In this document: one piece after another, positions 6,925 through 14,574 of the stretch
Position numbering within the stretch: position 1 is the stretch's first letter
Layout of the letters: every line of letters starts with the position of its first letter
Source of the DNA: DATFGK01 sp046712825
Lineage (GTDB): Bacteria; Actinomycetota; AC-67
Assembly (NCBI GenBank): GCA_046712825.1
Contig: JBKKCR010000121.1
Location: 1 to 17,040 of the forward strand
Direction: 5' to 3'
DNA length: 17,040 nucleotides
Translations under genes and position numbers: made by a program
Notes under the pieces: model-generated
The model's database searches: none
Told to the model about the DNA's origin: nothing
Seen by the model: only the letters and a program-made list of their open reading frames with translations

Positions 6925-8127
6925 GTGACCTTCGAGCAGATCCGCGACGCGGAATCCCGCTACCACATGCCCGTCTACGGGCGGCAGCCGGTCGCGTTCG
7001 CGCGGGGTGAGGGCGTACGACTCTGGGATGTAGACGGCCGCGAGTATCTGGACTTCGTCGCCGGGATCGCCGTGATGAGCGTGGGCCACTCGCATCCGAA
7101 GGTCGTCGAGGCCATTCGCGAGCAGAGCGGCAGGCTGACGCACGTCTCGAACCTCTACTACACCGAGCCGCAGATCGCGCTCGCCGAGCGCTTGGCCGGA
7201 CTACTCGGTTGGGGCCGCGTGTTCTTCGGCAACTCCGGCGCGGAGGCCAACGAGTGCGCGATGAAGCTCGCCCGGCGCTGGCAGCGCGAGCAGGGCCGGC
7301 CGGGTCGCACCGGCGTCGTGGCCGCACTCGGCTCGTTCCACGGTCGCACGGTCGCAACGCTGGCGGCCACCGGGCAGCCGGCGAAGCACGAGCCGTTCGC
7401 GCCGATGCCGTCCGAGCTGGTTCATCACGTGCCGTTGAACGACGCGGAAGCGCTCGAGGCCGCCCTGACGGAAGACATCGGGGCGCTGCTGCTCGAGGTG
7501 GTTCAGGGTGAGGGCGGCATCGTCCCGGCAACGCCCGAGTACCTGAAGGCCGCCCGCGAGCTCTGTGACGAGCGCGGGATCCTGCTCCTGTTCGATGAGG
7601 TGCAGACCGGACTCGGCCGCACCGGCCGATGGTTCGGCTTCCAGCATTCCGGTGTGGTGCCCGACGTGGTCACGCTTGCGAAGGCGCTGGGCGGAGGATT
7701 GCCGATCGGCGCGTGCGTCGCGCGGGAGGACGTCGCCGACGCATTCCGGCCGGGCGACCACGCAACGACCTTCGGCGGCGGCCCGGTGCCGTGCGCCGCG
7801 GCGCTCGCGGTGCTCGACGTCATCGAGAGCGAGGGCTTGGTCGAGAACAGCGCGCGGATGGGAGAGCGGCTCGTCGCCCGGCTGCGCGATGCGTTCGCCG
7901 ACGTTCCGGCGGTCGTCGACGTCCGCGGAGTCGGGCTGCTCGTCGGCGTGCAGCTAGCCGGCGAGTGGTCGAAGGACATCGTCGACGCCGCTCGAGACCG
8001 GGGCCTGCTCGTCAACAACGTCCGGCCCGACACGGTGCGGCTGTCGCCGCCGCTGATCGTCTCCCAAGCCGATGTCGACGAGGCGGTCGAGCGGCTAACC
8101 GAGGCGATCCGGGCGGTCGTGCCGTGA
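6925..8127 (+). CDS. argD: Acetylornithine aminotransferase
   Basis: ArgD is a PLP-dependent class III aminotransferase that converts N-acetylglutamate semialdehyde to N-acetylornithine. FFGNSGAEANECAMKLAR binds the cofactor phosphate, LLFDEVQTGLGRTG holds the aspartate that pairs with the pyridine nitrogen (D224), and LAKALGGGLPIGA holds the Schiff-base lysine (K253). The length of 400 residues is normal. Two starts are possible: ATG 6916 and GTG 6925. GTG 6925 is preferred because AGAGGA (6911-6916) lies eight bases ahead of it, whereas it would directly abut or overlap ATG 6916. This is the only junction in the core pathway without a stop/start overlap. The stop overlaps the GTG of the cytochrome gene. 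Confidence 0.94.
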   Translation: MTFEQIRDAESRYHMPVYGRQPVAFARGEGVRLWDVDGREYLDFVAGIAVMSVGHSHPKVVEAIREQSGRLTHVSNLYYTEPQIALAERLAGLLGWGRVFFGNSGAEANECAMKLARRWQREQGRPGRTGVVAALGSFHGRTVATLAATGQPAKHEPFAPMPSELVHHVPLNDAEALEAALTEDIGALLLEVVQGEGGIVPATPEYLKAARELCDERGILLLFDEVQTGLGRTGRWFGFQHSGVVPDVVTLAKALGGGLPIGACVAREDVADAFRPGDHATTFGGGPVPCAAALAVLDVIESEGLVENSARMGERLVARLRDAFADVPAVVDVRGVGLLVGVQLAGEWSKDIVDAARDRGLLVNNVRPDTVRLSPPLIVSQADVDEAVERLTEAIRAVVP

Positions 8128-8513
8128 GCGAGCGGGGATCGGTTAAGGCCTGGGTGTTGGCATTCGTGCTCAGCGCTGTCCTTGGGCTCGGCGCGCTTCT
8201 CGGGATAGGACGCTTGGTCGGCGCCAACAAGCTGCCCGGTGAGGCGCAAGCGAAGCCGACGTCTCTGGACGGCCGAACCTTGTATTTCGAGGCGAACTGC
8301 GCCGGTTGCCACGGCATCGACGGTAAAGGATCGCGCGGCCCATCGTTGGTCTCGGGAGCGGGGGCGGAGCTGTCTCTCGAGGAGGTCTTCGCCAGGGTGT
8401 CCAACGGGAAGCGGCTGGCCGGGATGCCGAAGTTCGAAGGCTTCCTCAGCGAGCAGCAGATCAAAGCCGTTGCCAAATACGTCGTCGAACTTCGAACGGG
8501 AGCGCAATCGTGA
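8124..8513 (+). CDS. Membrane-anchored monoheme cytochrome c
   Basis: A 129-residue protein with a short positive N-terminus, one hydrophobic segment (about residues 9-34, rich in V, L, A and G) and a small class I cytochrome c domain. The heme-binding motif is CAGCH (C59, C62, H63), followed by GIDGKGSRGPSL. M101 in LAGMPKF is the likely second axial ligand, and the C-terminal helix is EQQIKAVAKYVVEL. This layout predicts an anchor in the cytoplasmic membrane with the heme domain outside, carrying electrons between respiratory partners. Its position between argD and argF, overlapping both neighbours by four bases, is unexpected. By hand count about 29 of 129 codons end in A or T, more than in a sample of argG (5 of 52), a weak hint of separate origin. 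The electron partner is unknown. Confidence 0.88.
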   Translation: MSERGSVKAWVLAFVLSAVLGLGALLGIGRLVGANKLPGEAQAKPTSLDGRTLYFEANCAGCHGIDGKGSRGPSLVSGAGAELSLEEVFARVSNGKRLAGMPKFEGFLSEQQIKAVAKYVVELRTGAQS

Positions 8514-8893
8514 GCGAGGCGCCGCTGATCCTCATCGTCGAGGACGACCCGACCGTGCAAGGCCTCCTCAAAGTATTGATGGAGACCGAGGGATACGACA
8601 CGATGACCGCCAAGGACGGGCTCGAGGGCCTCCTGAAGGCCGAGATCCGTCATCCATCGATCATCATCCTCGACATCATGATGCCCAACGTGGACGGCGA
8701 GCGGGTGTTGGAGGAGATGCGCTCGCGAGCCGATCTGGCGAACGTTCCGGTGCTGATCGTCACCGGACGCGCCGACGCGCACCAGGCGTTCGACGGGCTC
8801 GTGGGCCGGAACAACGTGATCCCGAAGCCGTTCGACCCCGACGAGCTCACGAATCGCGTCGCAGATCTCCTGGCCGGGAAAGGAGCAAAATGA
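8510..8893 (+). CDS. Single-domain response regulator (CheY-like receiver)
   Basis: The 127 residues make one receiver domain and no output domain. The acidic pocket is EDDP (D12, D13), the phospho-acceptor is D55 in IIILDIMMPNVDG, the switch threonine is T85 in VLIVTGR, and the conserved lysine is K106 in IPKPFDPDEL. All residues needed for phosphorylation are present, so it should accept phosphate from a histidine kinase and act through protein contacts rather than DNA binding. The GTG start overlaps the cytochrome stop and has GGGAG (8498-8502) seven bases upstream. The 3' end overlaps the argF ATG. No kinase is adjacent. The truncated kinase at the left edge is over 8 kb away, and pairing with it would be speculation. 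Confidence 0.92.
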   Translation: MSEAPLILIVEDDPTVQGLLKVLMETEGYDTMTAKDGLEGLLKAEIRHPSIIILDIMMPNVDGERVLEEMRSRADLANVPVLIVTGRADAHQAFDGLVGRNNVIPKPFDPDELTNRVADLLAGKGAK

Positions 8894-9804
8894 CCGAGCG
8901 CGACTTCCTCTCCATCGACAACCTCGACGCAGACGAGCTCGCGCACCTGCTCGACCGGGCCGCCGCGATGAAGGCCGACCGGAAGCCGTCGAGAGTGCTG
9001 AGCGGGAAGACCATCGCGATGGTGTTCGAGAAGCCCTCGACCCGGACGCGTATCTCCTTCGAGGTCGGCATCGCGGAGCTCGGAGCGCATCCGCTTCCGC
9101 TGTCGAGTGCGGAGCTCCAGCTCGGCCGGGGCGAAACGATCGAGGACACCGGCCGGGTGCTCTCGCGCTACGTCCACGGTGTCGTGGTGCGGACCTTCGA
9201 GCAGGAACGCCTGGAGCGCCTCGCCGACGCCGCCTCGATCCCGGTGATCAACGCGCTGTCCGATCTCGAGCATCCCTGCCAGGCGCTGGCCGACCTCATG
9301 ACGATCCGCGAGAAGAAGGGGAAGCTCAAGGGGGTCCGGCTCACCTACGTGGGCGACGGCAACAACGTCGCGCACTCGCTCCTGCTCGCCGGTGCCCTCG
9401 CCGGGATGGACGTCGCCGTCGCGACTCCGCCCGGTTACGAGCCGATCCCCCAGATGGCCAAGCGTGCCGCGATCATCGCCGAGTCCACCGGCGGCAGCGT
9501 CGAGGTGACCACCGACGCCGTCGCCGCAGTGACCGGCACCGATGTCATCTACACCGACGTGTGGGCCAGCATGGGCCAAGAGAGGGAGGCGGAGGAACGG
9601 CGGCTGATCTTCGCGCCCTATCAGGTGAATTCGGTGCTGGCCGCGCGCGCGGCCGACGGAGCGATCGTCCTCCACTGTCTGCCGGCCCACCGCGGCGAGG
9701 AGATCACCGACGAGGTCATCGACGGGCCACGTTCGGTCGTGTGGGACCAGGCCGAGAACCGACTCCACACGCAGAAGGCGCTCATGGAGTGGTTGATGCG
9801 ATGA
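8890..9804 (+). CDS. argF: Ornithine carbamoyltransferase
   Basis: ArgF joins ornithine and carbamoyl phosphate to give citrulline. At 304 residues it has normal length. FEKPSTRTRISFE (STRTR, 50-54) binds carbamoyl phosphate, HPCQ (128-131) completes that site, VWASMGQE (SMG, 227-229) binds ornithine, and HCLPAHRG (262-269) holds the catalytic cysteine. The SMG and HCLP motifs distinguish it from aspartate carbamoyltransferase. The frame is open far upstream through the receiver and cytochrome genes, but ATG 8890 gives the standard N-terminus, overlaps the receiver stop (ATGA) and follows AAAGGAG (8879-8885), a strong ribosome binding site four bases ahead. Its own strong site suggests it is translated well despite the two unrelated genes before it. 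Confidence 0.96.
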   Translation: MTERDFLSIDNLDADELAHLLDRAAAMKADRKPSRVLSGKTIAMVFEKPSTRTRISFEVGIAELGAHPLPLSSAELQLGRGETIEDTGRVLSRYVHGVVVRTFEQERLERLADAASIPVINALSDLEHPCQALADLMTIREKKGKLKGVRLTYVGDGNNVAHSLLLAGALAGMDVAVATPPGYEPIPQMAKRAAIIAESTGGSVEVTTDAVAAVTGTDVIYTDVWASMGQEREAEERRLIFAPYQVNSVLAARAADGAIVLHCLPAHRGEEITDEVIDGPRSVVWDQAENRLHTQKALMEWLMR

Positions 9805-10277
9805 AGGCACAGAGGCAGCGTCGGATCGTGCAGCTGCTGCGACGGCAGGCGGTGTCGAGCCAGGAGGAGCTCGCGCGTCTGCTGCGCAAGCACGGCGAGC
9901 AGGTCACCCAGGCGACGCTGTCGCGAGACCTCGAGGATCTGGGCGCGATCCGGATGCGCGAGAACGGACGCGTCGTGTACCGGCTGCCCGAAGAGCCGCC
10001 CTCGGGCGAGAACTGGCTCCGGCACATGCTCCAGGAGTTCATGCTCGAGGTCGAGGCCTCGGCGAGCCTCGTCGTGGTGAAGACGCCGCCGGGAGGCGCG
10101 AACGCAGTCGCCCGGGCGCTCGACAGCGTGGGCCTCAAGGATGTGATCGGTACCGTCGCGGGGGACGACACGATCATGGTCGTGTGTCGCGAGGGCGTCC
10201 GCGGGCAGACCGTCGCGCGACGTCTGCGCGCGCTTGCCGGACAGTTCGCAGAGATCCGCTCCGAGGGAGGTTCGTAG
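9801..10277 (+). CDS. argR: Arginine repressor
   Basis: ArgR is the arginine-sensing transcription repressor, 158 residues, normally a hexamer. The N-terminal winged helix-turn-helix contains the recognition stretch TQATLSRDLEDLGAIR (36-51). The C-terminal domain has GTVAGDDTIMVVC (117-129), the trimer-forming and arginine-binding block with its conserved aspartates. The ATG overlaps the argF stop (9801-9804), and the stop shares one base with the argG GTG. Its likely target is the ARG box at 3824-3841, so it would repress its own operon, giving negative feedback. The position between argF and argG is the one known from Mycobacterium and other Actinobacteria. Confidence 0.96.
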   Translation: MKAQRQRRIVQLLRRQAVSSQEELARLLRKHGEQVTQATLSRDLEDLGAIRMRENGRVVYRLPEEPPSGENWLRHMLQEFMLEVEASASLVVVKTPPGGANAVARALDSVGLKDVIGTVAGDDTIMVVCREGVRGQTVARRLRALAGQFAEIRSEGGS

Positions 10278-11479
10278 TGGCGCAGAGTCGCTGCGTCCTG
10301 GCGTACTCCGGCGGCCTCGACACGTCGGTGGCGATCGGCTGGCTCCAGGACAAGTTCGGGTTCGAGGTCGTCGCGCTCGCCGTCGACGTCGGTCAGGGCG
10401 TCGACCATGACGCGCTCGTCGAACGCGGTCAGGAGTGCGGCGCCACGCGAACGATCGTCGTCGACGCCCGGGAGGAGTTCGCCCGCGACTTCGCCCTGCG
10501 AGCGCTCCGGGCGAACGCGCTCTACATGGGCAAGTACCCGCTCGTCTCGGCGCTGTCCCGCCCGCTGATCGTCCGGCATCTGGTTCGCACCGCGCGGGAG
10601 CTCGGCGCGACCGCCGTCGCCCACGGCTGCACCGGCAAAGGCAACGACCAGGTCCGGTTCGAGGTCTCCGCCGCCGCGCTCGCTCCCGACCTCGAGGTCG
10701 TGGCGCCGGTTCGCGATTCCGGGCTGACGCGCGACGCTGCGATCGCCTACGCCGAGGAGCGCGGTATCCCCATCCCCGTTACCCGCTCGAGCCCTTACTC
10801 GATCGACGAGAACCTGTGGGGCCGCACGATCGAATGCGGGGTGATCGAGGACCCGTGGGAGACGCCGCCGGCCGACGCGTTCGCCTGGACACGCGAGGTC
10901 GCCGACACACCGGACGAGCCCGAGCATCTGGTGATCGGCTTCGAGAGCGGGGCCCCGGTCTCCCTCGACGGTTCCGCCGTGGGGCTGGCCGACCTGATCA
11001 CGCGGGTTGGGGAGCGCGCCGGCGCGCACGGCGTCGGGCGGATCGACATGATCGAGGACCGCCTGGTCGGCATCAAGAGCCGCGAGATCTACGAGGTCCC
11101 CGGCGCGCTAACGCTGATCGCCGCTCACCGCGACCTCGAGGACCTGACGCTCGAGCGCGGACTCGGCGCGTTCAAGCGCGGCGTCGAGCCCACCTACGCC
11201 GAGCTCGTCTACAACGGCCTGTGGTTCTCTCCGCTACGGAACGCGCTCGACGCGTTCATCGAATCGTCGCAGGAGCACGTCACCGGCGAGGTGCGCGTCC
11301 GGCTCCACAAGGGGAGCGCGACGATCGAGGGGCGCCGCGCCGACAAGCCGCTGTACACCCACGGCCTCGCCACCTACGAGTCGGGCGACGCCTTCGATCA
11401 CCAGGCCGCGGCGGGCTTCGTCAAGCTTTGGGGCCTCCCGGTCAAGGTCTGGGCCGAGCAGCAAGGGACGGAAGAGTGA
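10277..11479 (+). CDS. argG: Argininosuccinate synthase
   Basis: ArgG condenses citrulline and aspartate with ATP to argininosuccinate. At 400 residues it has the usual length. VLAYSGGLDTSV (about 7-18) is the ATP-pyrophosphatase loop, HGCTGKGNDQVRFE is a substrate-binding signature, and SPYSIDENLWGRTIECG is the next conserved block. GTG 10277 is chosen because GAGGGAGG (10263-10270) lies six bases upstream and the resulting N-terminus is canonical. In-frame codons further upstream lie inside argR. It overlaps the argR stop by one base and the argH start by four (GTGA, 11476-11479). Confidence 0.97.
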   Translation: MAQSRCVLAYSGGLDTSVAIGWLQDKFGFEVVALAVDVGQGVDHDALVERGQECGATRTIVVDAREEFARDFALRALRANALYMGKYPLVSALSRPLIVRHLVRTARELGATAVAHGCTGKGNDQVRFEVSAAALAPDLEVVAPVRDSGLTRDAAIAYAEERGIPIPVTRSSPYSIDENLWGRTIECGVIEDPWETPPADAFAWTREVADTPDEPEHLVIGFESGAPVSLDGSAVGLADLITRVGERAGAHGVGRIDMIEDRLVGIKSREIYEVPGALTLIAAHRDLEDLTLERGLGAFKRGVEPTYAELVYNGLWFSPLRNALDAFIESSQEHVTGEVRVRLHKGSATIEGRRADKPLYTHGLATYESGDAFDHQAAAGFVKLWGLPVKVWAEQQGTEE

Positions 11480-12747
11480 CGCGTCTCTGGGGCGGACGGT
11501 TCTCGAAGGACCCCGCCGCCGAGGCCATCGCGTTCACAACCTCGATCGGCTTCGACGTCCGTCTGGTCCACCTCGACTGCGCGGTGCTCGCGGCACACAC
11601 GAGGGCGCTTGCTCGGGCGGGGATCATCGAGGAGGACGAGGCCGGCCAAGTCGCCGACGCGCTGAAGGACATCGCCGAGGACATCGCGTCCGGCGAGTTC
11701 GCCGTGTCGCCGGCCGACGAAGACATCCATTCGGTCGTCGAGCGCGCGCTGCTGGACCGGCTCCCCGATGTGGCCCCGAAGGTTCGAGCGGGCCTCTCGC
11801 GGAACGACCGCATCGCCGCCGCGTTCCGGCTATGGGTGATCGACGCGATCGGGGACATCACCGCCCGGCTCGGCGGGCTGATCGAGACGCTCCGCTCCAC
11901 GGCCGCGCGCCACCCCGACGCGATACTGCCCGGCTACACCCACCTGCAGCGCGCACAGCCGGTCCGGCTCGCCGACCACCTCGACGCGCACGCCGACGCG
12001 CTGTCTCGCGATGCCGACCGGATGGCCGACGCCGGCGACCGCGCCGATGCGTCGCCGCTCGGCGCCGCCGCGCTGGCCGGGACGACGCTGCCGATCGATC
12101 GCGACGCCACCGCTCAGGACCTCGGCTTCGCCGGCGTGATCTTGAACACGCTCGACGCGGTCTCGGCACGCGACTTCGCCGCCGAGTTCCTGGCGGCCGC
12201 CGCGATCTGCGGGGTTCACCTGTCGCGGCTCGCGGAGGAGATCGTGCTCTGGACCACCGCCGAGTTCGGTTTCGCCGAGCTCGACGACTCGTTCGCGACC
12301 GGCTCGAGCCTGATGCCGCAGAAGAAGAACCCCGACGTTGCCGAGCTCGTCCGCGGGAAGTCCGGCCGGCTGATCGGGAACCTGACCGGCCTCCTCGCCA
12401 CGCTCAAGGGACTCCCGCTCGCGTACAACCGCGACCTGCAGGAGGACAAGGAGCCGGTGTTCGACACGGCCGACTCGCTGGCCGGGATGGTGAGTGCGCT
12501 CGACGGCCTCGTCGGGACCATGCGTTTCCGGACCGACCGGATGGCGGAGGCGGCTGATGACTGGACGCTGCGCTCGACCGAGCTCGCCGAGGAGCTGGTC
12601 CGGCGCGGCGTCCCCTTCCGCGACGCACACGAGGCCGTGGGGAAGCTTGTGTCGAACGGAACCTCGCCGCAGACCGCGAAGAAGTCCGCGCTGTCCGCTC
12701 TCCACCGCGAGCTCCCGGACGCGGTCCGCGCGATCTTCCCGAAGTAG
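11476..12747 (+). CDS. argH: Argininosuccinate lyase, short form
   Basis: ArgH splits argininosuccinate into arginine and fumarate, the last step of the pathway (fumarase/aspartase superfamily). TRLWGGRFSKDP is the typical N-terminus, GYTHLQRAQPVRLADH carries T155 and H156, and GSSLMPQKKNPDVAEL (276-291) is the superfamily signature loop with its catalytic serine. Two things are odd. The usual HTxRSRNDQ block reads RAGLSRNDRI (104-113), changing the His-Thr pair and the Gln. The protein stops at 423 residues, while members are usually about 455-470; it ends soon after FRDAHEAVGKLV and lacks the last 35-40 residues, with their SPxxSVxxR-type motif. Place and signature make the call firm; full activity is not proven. 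It is the last gene of the operon. Confidence 0.92.
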   Translation: MTRLWGGRFSKDPAAEAIAFTTSIGFDVRLVHLDCAVLAAHTRALARAGIIEEDEAGQVADALKDIAEDIASGEFAVSPADEDIHSVVERALLDRLPDVAPKVRAGLSRNDRIAAAFRLWVIDAIGDITARLGGLIETLRSTAARHPDAILPGYTHLQRAQPVRLADHLDAHADALSRDADRMADAGDRADASPLGAAALAGTTLPIDRDATAQDLGFAGVILNTLDAVSARDFAAEFLAAAAICGVHLSRLAEEIVLWTTAEFGFAELDDSFATGSSLMPQKKNPDVAELVRGKSGRLIGNLTGLLATLKGLPLAYNRDLQEDKEPVFDTADSLAGMVSALDGLVGTMRFRTDRMAEAADDWTLRSTELAEELVRRGVPFRDAHEAVGKLVSNGTSPQTAKKSALSALHRELPDAVRAIFPK

Positions 12748-12754
12748 CTCCCGT

Positions 12755-13765
12755 TCAGCCCTTCTTCGCGCGGCTGCGCGAGACCCGCGGCGGCTCGTCC
12801 GGCTGCTTCGGATACACCGGCGGCCACGGTGCGTCCATGAGCCCGCTCGCGCGGTCGCGACCGTGCATCGCGAGGAACGGCTCGAGCGACTGCGGGTTCT
12901 CGTTCATCCCGTCCCATGGATCCTCGCCGCCGGGGAAGCGCTCCGGGAGCGTCGCGATCGTGAGCTCGTCGGGATGGATCGCGTCGATCTCGTCCCAGCC
13001 GAGCGGAGTGGATACCTGCGCGCCGGTCCGCGCGCGCACACACCAGGCGCCGAACACCGTCTTGTGCGGCGCGTTCTGGTTGTAGTCGATGAACACGCGC
13101 TCGCCTCGATCCTCCTTCCACCACTCCGCCGTCAACAGCTCGGGACGCCGCCGCTCCAGCTCGCGGGCGACGGCCACCGCCGCCGAGCGGACCTGATAGG
13201 AGTCCCACCGCGGCTCGAGCCGGACGTAGACGTGCAAGCCGCGGTTGCCGGTCGTCTTCGGATATCCGACGACATCCATCTCGTCGAGCAAGGCTCGAAC
13301 CGCACGCGCGGCCTCGCGGATGTGCGTGAAATCGGTTCCCGGCTGGGGATCGAGGTCGAGCCGGAGCTCGTCGGTGAACTCGGGCTCGGCCGCGAGGTAG
13401 GGCCACACGTGGAACCCGAGACACCCTATGTTGACGGCCCATGCGATGTGCGCGAGGTCGGCCGCCACGAGCGCGCGCGACTCGGTCCCGTTCGGCGTGG
13501 AGACCGTGGTCGTCTCCAGCCACTTCGGGGCTGAGTCTGGGATCCGCTTCTGGTAGAAGGACGGCCCGCCGGCGCCCTCGGGGAACCGCTGCAGAAGGAG
13601 CGGACGCCCGCCCATCGTGCACATCAACGGCATGGCGAAGCGCTCGTAGTGCTTCACGACGTCGAGCTTCGTCTCCCCGCGCTCCGGGAAGTACACCTTG
13701 TCCGGGCTCGTGATCCGCACCTCGCGGCCGTCGAGCACCAGCGTCTCTTCGTTCTTCGCCGCCAT
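12755..13765 (-). CDS. Stand-alone LigD-type primase-polymerase (PolDom)
   Basis: This archaeo-eukaryotic primase-family polymerase resembles the polymerase domain of bacterial LigD, here without ligase or nuclease domains (336 residues). Relatives add nucleotides, often ribonucleotides, at breaks and gaps during end joining or excision repair. The catalytic aspartates are seen in ELRLDLDPQPG (D137, D139) and RVFIDYNQNA (D227), the same spacing as Mycobacterium tuberculosis LigD-Pol. TGNRGLHVYVRL holds the conserved histidine H178, and NEETLVLDGREVRITSPDKVYFP is the standard N-terminus. The C-terminus is basic and proline-rich. It is convergent with argH, seven bases apart. Its start at 13765 lies seven bases after a TAGCAT -10, so the mRNA may be leaderless. 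No Ku gene is in the window. Confidence 0.93.
   Translation of the reverse strand: MAAKNEETLVLDGREVRITSPDKVYFPERGETKLDVVKHYERFAMPLMCTMGGRPLLLQRFPEGAGGPSFYQKRIPDSAPKWLETTTVSTPNGTESRALVAADLAHIAWAVNIGCLGFHVWPYLAAEPEFTDELRLDLDPQPGTDFTHIREAARAVRALLDEMDVVGYPKTTGNRGLHVYVRLEPRWDSYQVRSAAVAVARELERRRPELLTAEWWKEDRGERVFIDYNQNAPHKTVFGAWCVRARTGAQVSTPLGWDEIDAIHPDELTIATLPERFPGGEDPWDGMNENPQSLEPFLAMHGRDRASGLMDAPWPPVYPKQPDEPPRVSRSRAKKG
12766..12781 (+). terminator. Hairpin at the argH / LigD-Pol convergence
   Basis: TCGCGC-GGCT-GCGCGA is a perfect 6-bp stem with a 4-base loop, 18 bases after the argH stop. It lies inside the last codons of the minus-strand polymerase gene. It could slow or end transcription of the arg operon. 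There is no T tract and its coding role may explain it, so confidence is low. Confidence 0.25.
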
Positions 13766-13782
13766 CCCCGCGATGCTAGCCT
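13766..13782. promoter_or_regulatory. Overlapping divergent -10 elements (LigD-Pol and crotonase genes)
   Basis: On the minus strand TAGCAT (complement of 13773-13778) fits TANNNT and lies seven bases before the ATG of the polymerase gene, the spacing of a leaderless start. On the plus strand TAGCCT (13777-13782) also fits TANNNT and would give a leader of about 26 bases for the crotonase gene, which has GGAG at 13805-13808. The two hexamers share two bases. No clear -35 is seen for either, so this rests on the -10 pattern and geometry only. Confidence 0.4.
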
Positions 13783-13814
13783 TCCGGCGGCGGAAGCGCG
13801 CATCGGAGCTGTCA

Positions 13815-14516
13815 ATGGATGAGATCGTCTCCTACACACTCGAGGGTTCGGTCGCGACCATCGCGATGGACGACGGCAAGGTCAACGCCCTGTCGCCGGC
13901 GATGCTCGCAGCGATCGACGCCGCGTTCGAGCGCGCACGCGATGACGCAGCCGCCGTGATCTTCCGCGGCCGCGCGGGGACGTTCTCGGCGGGCTTCGAC
14001 CTCAAGGTGCTCCGCGGCGGGGGAGTCGAGACCGTCGAGATGATCGTGGGTGGCTTCCGCCTGGCGCACAAGATCCTCAGCTTCCCGAGGCCGATCGTGA
14101 TCGCCTGCACCGGGCACGCCGTCGCGATGGGATCCTTCCTGCTCCTGTGCGGCGACCACCGGATCGGCACGGCCGGCGAGTTCCGCATCGTGGCGAACGA
14201 GGTCGCGATCGGGCTCACGATGCCACAGGCGGCGGTCGAGATCTGCCGTCAGCGGCTCACTCCGGCCGCGTTCAACCGCGCGGTCATCCTCGCCGAGACG
14301 TTCACCCCCGACGACGCCGTGGCCGCCGGCTTCCTAGACGAGGTGGTGCCGATGGATCGCCTCGACGAGGCCGCTCGTAGCGCCGCGGAACGCTTCACGC
14401 AGCTCAACGCCGAAGCGCACGCCGCGAGCAAGCTCCGCGCGCGAGCGCAGGCGCTCGAAGCGATCGCCGCGGGGATCGAAGCCGACGAGGCCGGCATGCG
14501 GGCGTTCCTGGGATAG
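13815..14516 (+). CDS. Crotonase-family (enoyl-CoA hydratase/isomerase) protein
   Basis: At 233 residues this is a short but complete crotonase fold. The family acts on acyl-CoA thioesters in the cytoplasm. FSAGFDLKVL (57-66) gives the first oxyanion-hole amide near G60, and GHAVAMGSFLLLCGDHRIG (100-118) the second near G106. Aligning by eye to classical hydratase, the first catalytic glutamate (in GGGCEL) is replaced by F108, while the second is kept as E129 in ANEVAIGL. One glutamate without the other is more typical of isomerases or other crotonase reactions than of hydratases. ATG 13815 is chosen because CGGAG (13804-13808) lies six bases ahead. It is divergent from the polymerase gene and has no clear link to the repair genes around it. 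Confidence 0.88.
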   Translation: MDEIVSYTLEGSVATIAMDDGKVNALSPAMLAAIDAAFERARDDAAAVIFRGRAGTFSAGFDLKVLRGGGVETVEMIVGGFRLAHKILSFPRPIVIACTGHAVAMGSFLLLCGDHRIGTAGEFRIVANEVAIGLTMPQAAVEICRQRLTPAAFNRAVILAETFTPDDAVAAGFLDEVVPMDRLDEAARSAAERFTQLNAEAHAASKLRARAQALEAIAAGIEADEAGMRAFLG

Positions 14517-14525
14517 ACGAGCGGA

Positions 14526-14539
14526 CGCCGGTCACGGCG
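14526..14539 (+). terminator. Short GC hairpin after the crotonase gene
   Basis: CGCCG-GTCA-CGGCG forms a perfect 5-bp stem with a 4-base loop, nine bases after the crotonase stop. It lies just ahead of the polX promoter. It may end the crotonase transcript. It is short and lacks a T tract. Confidence 0.3.
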
Positions 14540-14560
14540 GAGCGGCTCGCACGAGACCCG

Positions 14561-14566
14561 TAGAAT
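14561..14566 (+). promoter_or_regulatory. -10 element of the polX-glycosylase pair
   Basis: TAGAAT fits the actinobacterial TANNNT -10. The GTG start of the polymerase gene begins eight bases later, at 14575, and no Shine-Dalgarno lies between. This is the same geometry as at argC and the LigD-type polymerase, pointing to a leaderless mRNA. No good -35 is visible. Confidence 0.55.
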
Positions 14567-14574
14567 CAGTCCTA

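Noticed and set aside
8239..8889. Upstream extension of the argF frame through the cytochrome and receiver genes
   Set aside because: The ArgF N-terminus begins at ATG 8890 with a strong Shine-Dalgarno, and the upstream frame translates to arginine-rich nonsense while another frame encodes recognisable proteins.
1..8893. Pairing of the left-edge histidine kinase with the receiver at 8510 as one two-component system
   Set aside because: They are over 8 kb apart, in different transcription units with a promoter and operator between them; nothing in the sequence links them.
12216..13622. A 468-codon minus-strand frame across argH and the LigD-type polymerase
   Set aside because: It runs through two clear genes in other frames, is arginine- and alanine-rich, and shows no domain.
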